A stretch of 10,927 nt of DNA from Bacillota bacterium. GTDB lineage: Bacteria > Armatimonadota > Hebobacteria > Hebobacterales > Hebobacteraceae. Both the position numbers and the translations under genes were made by a program. This document shows positions 6,293 to 10,927 of the stretch, piece by piece; within the stretch, counting starts at the first letter, position 1; every line of letters starts with the position of its first letter. Below the pieces are notes generated by a model. That model made no database searches. It was not told the origin of the DNA and saw only the letters and a list, made by a program, of their open reading frames with translations. Location: assembly GCA_030597345.1 (NCBI GenBank), contig JAUVSA010000043.1, positions 1-10,927 of the forward strand, given 5' to 3'.

Positions 6293-7567
6293 CTAGTCCG
6301 CGCGCTCGATCTGCGCTCCGATGGAAACCATGTGCTCGACGAACTCGGGATAGGTGACGTCAGCGGCTTCCGCGCCGTGGATGATGGTGGTGCCGGGGAT
6401 GGCGCAGCCGGCCACCGCGAGGGCCATGACGACACGATGGTCGCCGTGGCCGTCCACCTCGGCGCCGCTGAGCCCGCTCTCGTGCACGACGATTCCGTCC
6501 GGCAGCTCTTCCACCTCTGCCCCGAGCTTGGCCAGCTCCTGCGCCATCACGGTGATGCGGTCGGTCTCTTTGGCGCGGGCCTGCGGCACGTTTAGAAGCC
6601 GCGTGGTGCCGCGGGCAAAGCAGCCCAAGACGGCGAGGGTGGGAAGCGCATCAGGGGTTGCGTTGAGATCGAGCTCACAACCGGCGAGATCCCGTGCCCG
6701 CACCCGGATGGTATCCTCGCGGACAGTTACGTCTCCCCCCAGTTGTCGCACGTAGTCCACCGCAGCCTTGTCGCCTTGAGTGTCATTCATGTCGAGTCCG
6801 CGCAGGACGATGTCATTGTCGCCCAGCGCTCCCGCGCCGAGGAAGAAGGTGGCGGAGGAGAAGTCGGCGGGGATCGCACGATCCACCGGCCGGTATTGCT
6901 GACCGGCCGGCAGCCGGAACTCCGCTAGATTCTCGTGTTCGAAGGCGATCCCCTGGCGGCGGAGCCAGTCGAGGGTCATTTCGACGTAAGGGGCCTCGTT
7001 TAGGACGGGCACGCGAATCGTGGTGTCCCCGTCGGCGAGAGGACAGTTGATGAGGAGGCTCGAGAGGTACTGGCTGGAGGACGCTTCGAGGCTCGTTTCG
7101 CCCCCGCGGAGGCGGCCTTCGACGACGAAGGGAGCGGCCCCCGTGCCCCGTGTGGAGCGGACCTGGGCGCCCAGGTCACTGAGGGAGGCGGCGAGGGGTC
7201 CCGCCGGCCGTCGTCGGATCTGCTCGTCGCCAGTCAGGACGGCGAGGCCCTCTCGCAGCAGCGCACACGAGCCCATGGCGGTGTGCAGTGTCACGCCTGA
7301 GTTCTGCACGTCGATGACGTCCTCGGGAAAGCGGAGTTCGCCGGCGGTCCCTCCCACGCGCCATACTTCAGGGCTGCATTCGATCTGCGCCCCCAGCGCG
7401 CGATAGGCAGCCACGGCAGCGCGCGTGTCACGAGAGTCCAGGGGAGCGCGAATGAGGCTCTCTCCTTGGGCGAGGCCGGCGATGGCGACGGCCCGGATGG
7501 TGTGGGACTTGGAGGCGGGAATCCGCACCTCGCCCTTCAACCCGGAATGTCTGCACACTAGTTCCAT
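6293..7567 (-). CDS. aroA: 3-phosphoshikimate 1-carboxyvinyltransferase (EPSP synthase)
   Basis: It joins phosphoenolpyruvate to shikimate-3-phosphate, the step before chorismate synthase. The product has 424 residues, normal for the family. Visible active-site motifs: PASKSHTIRA (17-26, with Lys20, Ser21 and Arg25), NSG (89-91), LTGDEQIRRRP (111-121, with the PEP-binding Arg), SSSQYLSSLL (163-172), EAPYVEMTLD (191-200), the catalytic Asp306 in TPDALPT, AKETDR (332-337), GDHRVVMALAVAG (375-387) and VTYPEF (404-409). The pattern SKSxTxRA, TYPEF and absence of the Lys at E. coli position 411 resemble archaeal-type AroA more than the enterobacterial form. NSGVTLH replaces the common NSGTTLR/NAGTAMR. 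ATG 7567 is preferred; a TTG at 7570 would add one residue. A G-rich GGGGGA precedes it by 6 bases. It lies 21 bp after the histidine kinase gene and 21 bp before aroC, so it is almost surely co-transcribed with both. Confidence 0.93.
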   Translation of the reverse strand: MELVCRHSGLKGEVRIPASKSHTIRAVAIAGLAQGESLIRAPLDSRDTRAAVAAYRALGAQIECSPEVWRVGGTAGELRFPEDVIDVQNSGVTLHTAMGSCALLREGLAVLTGDEQIRRRPAGPLAASLSDLGAQVRSTRGTGAAPFVVEGRLRGGETSLEASSSQYLSSLLINCPLADGDTTIRVPVLNEAPYVEMTLDWLRRQGIAFEHENLAEFRLPAGQQYRPVDRAIPADFSSATFFLGAGALGDNDIVLRGLDMNDTQGDKAAVDYVRQLGGDVTVREDTIRVRARDLAGCELDLNATPDALPTLAVLGCFARGTTRLLNVPQARAKETDRITVMAQELAKLGAEVEELPDGIVVHESGLSGAEVDGHGDHRVVMALAVAGCAIPGTTIIHGAEAADVTYPEFVEHMVSIGAQIERAD

Positions 7568-7588
7568 CAATGTTCCCCCAGGGGGCCT

Positions 7589-9556
7589 CTAGTCCAAGGC
7601 GGGGTCCTCGCGCGCCTGTCCGCCTGGACCGCGGCCTTGTCCCTCGGTATCCTCATCGAAGGCATTGGCGACCGGTAGCCGGATTAGGAAACGGGCACCA
7701 TCTTGGAAGTCAGGGTCGAGCACGATGGCGCCACCGTGAGCCTCTACGACCTGCTTCGAGATTGCCAGCCCGAGTCCGGTGCCTCCGGTCTTTTCGTGAG
7801 TGACGAATGGCTCGAAGAGGCTATCGCGGATTGCCTCAGGGATGCCCGGGCCGCTATCCTGAACTGCGATCTGAACCATCTCCTTGCTGCGGACCGCCTC
7901 AATCGAGAGGCTGCCGCCGCCCTCCTCCATGGCTTCCCGCGCGTTCGCGGCGAGATTGAGGAATACCCGCGTCATGCGCGGAATGTCAAGGCGAACATTC
8001 GCGTGGTCCGTAACATGCAGGGCCAACTGCAGGCCGGCTTGCTCCATGTCCCGCTCGAGCAGCGGCTGCAGTTGGGCGAAGAAGTCTGCAATGGGAATCG
8101 TCTCCAGGTGAAGGTCGGAGGGCTCGCCGCGGGAGAACTCGAGCAGCTCCTGGATCATGGAGAGAATGCGATCGGTGTCCTGCCGTATGATGCCGCTGAA
8201 CTCCTCCCGTTCCGCGGCCCCGTCGGTGGTCGCCAGCACGTCAGCGAAACCTCTGATCGAGGTCAGCGGGTTCTTTATGTCGTGCACTATGCTGGCTGCC
8301 ATCCGGCCGACCAGGGCGAGTTGCTCCTGGGAGCGAGCTTCGGAGAGGCGCTCTGCCGCTTGGTTATATGCCCGCGCCAGCACCTCGATCTCATCTCCGG
8401 TCTGCACGTCTACGCGGTGGTCGGAGATCCCTTCCGCCAGGAGCTTGGCTCCTCGCTCCAGCTCGCGCAGCGGGTCGCTCAGCCGTCGGCTGAGGTAGAG
8501 GCTGAGCGCCAATGCTGCCATAAGGCTGACCCCGAAGGCTCCGCCGAGGAGGAGTCGGAAATGCCGGACGGGGGCGAGCGCGATGGCCTTGGACGCGTCG
8601 TGCACGAGAACCCAGTATCTGTCCTCGTCCGAGGGGCAGGGAAACAGTGCTTCGAAGCACACCACGCGTTCGCCGGTGTCGAGGGTGCCAGACTTGCTCG
8701 ACAGAACGGGAGCTGCCAGCGCCCCGTAGTCAGACCAGAGGCGCTGCCCGGTGTTCAGATCCTTCGGCCCGCCCCATTCTTTCTCAGCGACCGGGTGTGC
8801 CAGGTAGAAGCCATCCTGATCCACCAGCATGTGCTGGCCCTGCGCCTCGCTGCCGTGACCCCGAATTTGATCCAGGAACGGAGTTGCGGAGACATTGGTG
8901 ACCACGACCCCGATCGGGTCGGGACCGACGAAGACCGGTGTCGCATATCGGATGACGGGATTCAGAGGACGCTCGATCTCACCCTGCTCCCGGTTGAGAT
9001 CCAGGGGAGAGACGTAGACGTGTCCCGATGGGACGGAAATAGCTTTCTTGAAGTAGTATCGCTCTCCCTTTGGCTGAAGCTGGTCGCGCGGCACTGCCCA
9101 GACGCGGCCGCCGTCGGAATCGACGCGGACGATCTCGCCTCCCGTGTGGTCGATGAAGCGCACTTGAGCATAGTGCGCCCGGTTTCGGGAGAAGGCGAGA
9201 AACAGATCCTCCACTGCCTTGCGCGACGCTTCGATCATGCCCTCATCCGTCCGCGCGAGCGCGCTGGCCAGGGCGATGACGTCGGGGGAACTGGTGAGGA
9301 AGAGCACGTCCTCTCGCGGTCTCTCAAGTGCGTGCCTGAGCGTGCGCGTGGACTCTGTGCAGCTCGCGGTTACATCGTCGAGCGCTCGCTTGGCAAGAGA
9401 TCGCTCTGTCCAGATGCGCACATAGACGGCGATCACGAGCAGAGGGATGGTGCAGACGGCCATGAAGGCGGCCAGCAGCTTACGGCGGATCGGCAGCCGC
9501 AGCCTCCGCCGACCCGCTTCGGGGCCGCTCTGCGCGGGGCTCTGGCTAAGGGGCAT
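7589..9556 (-). CDS. Membrane sensor histidine kinase (Cache-like sensor, HAMP, HisKA, HATPase)
   Basis: It senses an extracytoplasmic signal and autophosphorylates a His for transfer to a response regulator. The 655 residues, in order: a short basic N-terminus; TM1 about 27-46; an extracytoplasmic region of about 285 residues that looks like a double Cache domain (ERYYFKKAI 165-173, GHVYVSPLDLNRE 178-190, VVVTNVSATPFLDQI 217-231, HMLVDQDGFYLAHP 242-255); TM2 about 334-356; HAMP (about 357-405); HisKA with VHDIKNPL and phospho-acceptor His425; N box NLAANAREAM (534-543); DSGPGIP (567-573); and GGTGLGLAIS (591-600). The VHDIKNPL box resembles NtrB/ZraS-type kinases. Start ATG 9556 has GAGGG 8 bases upstream; an open frame back to 9709 is antisense-phase overlap with the permease gene. 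It overlaps that gene's end by 11 bp, implying coupled translation. No response regulator is in the window. Ligand unknown; an amino acid is plausible from context. Confidence 0.92.
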   Translation of the reverse strand: MPLSQSPAQSGPEAGRRRLRLPIRRKLLAAFMAVCTIPLLVIAVYVRIWTERSLAKRALDDVTASCTESTRTLRHALERPREDVLFLTSSPDVIALASALARTDEGMIEASRKAVEDLFLAFSRNRAHYAQVRFIDHTGGEIVRVDSDGGRVWAVPRDQLQPKGERYYFKKAISVPSGHVYVSPLDLNREQGEIERPLNPVIRYATPVFVGPDPIGVVVTNVSATPFLDQIRGHGSEAQGQHMLVDQDGFYLAHPVAEKEWGGPKDLNTGQRLWSDYGALAAPVLSSKSGTLDTGERVVCFEALFPCPSDEDRYWVLVHDASKAIALAPVRHFRLLLGGAFGVSLMAALALSLYLSRRLSDPLRELERGAKLLAEGISDHRVDVQTGDEIEVLARAYNQAAERLSEARSQEQLALVGRMAASIVHDIKNPLTSIRGFADVLATTDGAAEREEFSGIIRQDTDRILSMIQELLEFSRGEPSDLHLETIPIADFFAQLQPLLERDMEQAGLQLALHVTDHANVRLDIPRMTRVFLNLAANAREAMEEGGGSLSIEAVRSKEMVQIAVQDSGPGIPEAIRDSLFEPFVTHEKTGGTGLGLAISKQVVEAHGGAIVLDPDFQDGARFLIRLPVANAFDEDTEGQGRGPGGQAREDPALD

Positions 9557-10927
9557 CTGTGTTTCCCTCTGATATATCCCCTGCCGCGGGCCGCTCCGGC
9601 GCGACCTCGGAACTCCGCTCGCCCTCGGGCGGACCGCCGCGCACTGTCCACACCGCGCAGTGCGCGTTGCGCGCAACGTAGTCGGCGGTAGTGCCGAAGA
9701 TGCGCGCATCGCTGCTCCGGGTGCGCTCGGGAACCGCGCCCAGGAGTATGAGATCGACGTCTCTCTGCGCGGCGTACTCTACGATTGCGACTCCGGCGCT
9801 GCGGGCCTGCAGGGTGACGGTTTCGATCTCCTTGTCGTATACCGTATCGGAGATGTGCGAGGCAATCTCCAGGATTCCTCCAGCCTGCTCCATCGGCTCG
9901 GCCAGCTCAGCATCCACCGGCAGAGAGCGAGGGATCTCTATCGCGTATACGGCGGTAATGTCGGCCGTGTAGAGGCCGCTCAGGTCGCAGGCGATGCGAG
10001 CCATCTGATCGGCGTACTCGCGAGAGTGCACAGGGATGAGTATGTGGCGAATCTGGCGAGACATCTCCTGCCGACGCGGCGCCGGCGACGCGGTCACCAA
10101 CGGGGAGATTTGCTCCGAGACCGCCGGACGGAGCAGATGCAGGCCCTCCCGTCGGCGATACCAGTAGTAGAAGATGAGGCCGACGACGAGCCAAGCGATC
10201 CCAATGTTGCGTCCGAATGCGTGCTTCGGGTCCAGAGCCAGCCAGATCCAGATGCTGCTGCACGTGAGAAAGCCAAGGGTGGCCGGGACAGAGATAGGCT
10301 TGCCCTTGATGCGGAGAGTCGGCCAGGCCCAGAATGGCCTGGGGGTATCCGGCTCCTTGATGCGCAGCACCCAGATGGAGAGGTGGGCCATGGAGAAGGC
10401 CATCATGGAGCTGAAGACATAAAGATCTGCCATGCGCAGGAGCAGGTTCTTGCTGCCGATGCCCGCGGCTATGATGGCGACGGCCATCACGGATATTACG
10501 GCAATGGCGAAGTCCGGAGTGTGGCGGCGAGGATTCACGCGGCTGAAACGGGCGAAGAGCTGCCGGTGGTGTGCCATATTGTAGGTAATGCGAGAGCCGG
10601 CGAGGATGCCGGCGTTCGCCGCGATGGCGAGGATAGTGAAGGCGAGGACAGCGACCCAAGGCATCATGAGGACGGAGAGCTTGAGCTGGCCCTGCAGAAA
10701 AGGAAAGGCGAAGTTCCAGTCGGGAAGGTGGTAGGCGATTCCCGCGACTGGATCACTGCCCCACTTGTCGACCAGCTCCGCGGGTGGCAGGGCGCAGAGC
10801 GCCACGATTGGGAGGGCGCCAAACATGAAGAGCACAGTGATGACGGACCAGAATAGCGCCCGCGGCATCGTGCGGGTAGGGGTCTTGGTCTCCTCTGCCA
10901 TCTGTGCCGCGGATTCGAGTCCTACGT
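9546..10927 (-). CDS. APC-family amino acid permease fused to a C-terminal universal stress protein domain (partial, N-terminus off the right edge)
   Basis: It probably imports an amino acid or related organic cation across the inner membrane, with a cytosolic Usp domain that may bind nucleotide and tune transport. The frame is open to the window edge: the first visible residues, VGLESAAQMAEETKTPTRTMPRA, are the internal GFE...AEE.KNP..IPRA motif of APC permeases, so the ATG at 10901 is an internal Met. About six helices follow, matching TM7-12. After a linker (PAPRRQEMSRQ) comes a Usp fold: IRHILIPVHSREYADQMARIA, then VDLILLGAVPERTR and FGTTADYVARNAHCAVWTVR. The GxxG part of the Usp ATP motif is altered, so nucleotide binding is doubtful. 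An acidic low-complexity tail ends at a TAG (9546-9548) that lies inside the kinase gene. Permease-Usp fusions are a known architecture. The substrate cannot be told. Confidence 0.9.
   Translation of the reverse strand, partial: VGLESAAQMAEETKTPTRTMPRALFWSVITVLFMFGALPIVALCALPPAELVDKWGSDPVAGIAYHLPDWNFAFPFLQGQLKLSVLMMPWVAVLAFTILAIAANAGILAGSRITYNMAHHRQLFARFSRVNPRRHTPDFAIAVISVMAVAIIAAGIGSKNLLLRMADLYVFSSMMAFSMAHLSIWVLRIKEPDTPRPFWAWPTLRIKGKPISVPATLGFLTCSSIWIWLALDPKHAFGRNIGIAWLVVGLIFYYWYRRREGLHLLRPAVSEQISPLVTASPAPRRQEMSRQIRHILIPVHSREYADQMARIACDLSGLYTADITAVYAIEIPRSLPVDAELAEPMEQAGGILEIASHISDTVYDKEIETVTLQARSAGVAIVEYAAQRDVDLILLGAVPERTRSSDARIFGTTADYVARNAHCAVWTVRGGPPEGERSSEVAPERPAAGDISEGNTDAP

Noticed and set aside
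4571..6595. A 674-codon open frame on the plus strand opposite aroC and the end of aroA
   Set aside because: It is antisense to genes with clear motifs, shows no recognisable domain, and has His/Asp/Gly-rich composition typical of the reverse frame of GC-rich genes.
7575..7585. CCCCC-A-GGGGG palindrome between the kinase and aroA
   Set aside because: The single-base centre cannot form a stable hairpin loop; part of it serves as the purine-rich region before aroA. Probably chance in GC-rich DNA.
7703..9691. A 662-codon open frame on the plus strand opposite the histidine kinase
   Set aside because: The kinase on the other strand has a complete HAMP, HisKA and HATPase set; the plus frame has no domain and shadow-like composition.
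9557..9709. N-terminal extension of the histidine kinase from 9709
   Set aside because: It lies entirely within the Usp coding region, and ATG 9556 has a GAGGG ribosome site at 8 bases.
9660..10856. A 398-codon open frame on the plus strand opposite the permease
   Set aside because: No hydrophobic helices or known motifs; the minus strand encodes an unmistakable APC permease.
10899..10901. ATG as the true start of the permease gene
   Set aside because: Upstream codons in frame read VGLESAAQ, the conserved internal APC motif, so the gene continues beyond the window.

Overview
The window is GC-rich, gene-dense bacterial chromosome with no rRNA, tRNA, CRISPR array, phage or transposase gene. 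The base composition, GTG starts, short CstA, archaeal-type AroA and REP-like hairpins fit a free-living, possibly little-cultured bacterium. The sequence alone does not fix the phylum.

Left block (1-2582), sugar nucleotides and glycans: a family 2 glycosyltransferase (minus strand, its C-terminus cut by the window edge) is divergent from a two-gene plus-strand operon. That operon encodes a GalU-type UTP-glucose-1-phosphate uridylyltransferase and a GalE-like NAD-dependent epimerase, with stop and start overlapping as GTGA. Together they would make UDP-glucose and an epimerised UDP-sugar for surface polysaccharide or glycoprotein assembly.

Right block (2637-10927), all minus strand, read from right to left: an APC-family permease fused to a universal stress protein domain (N-terminus outside the window); a two-TM sensor histidine kinase starting inside the permease gene; aroA (EPSP synthase); a very unusual aroC-like gene (chorismate synthase family); a small three-TM membrane protein; and cstA (carbon starvation/pyruvate or peptide transporter). 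The first four are tightly packed (an 11-bp overlap, then two 21-bp gaps) and look co-transcribed.

Most notable features: (1) The AroC-like protein is about 443 residues, longer than the usual 360-390. It has an insert of roughly 60 residues and carries Tyr where the family has an invariant catalytic His, with other active-site motifs altered. (2) Between aroC and the small membrane gene lies an 85-bp imperfect palindrome made of two 29-bp REP-like halves (a REPIN/BIME-like element), which supplies the aroC stop codon. A third, degenerate hairpin of the same 23-nt design lies upstream of cstA. No response regulator accompanies the kinase inside the window.
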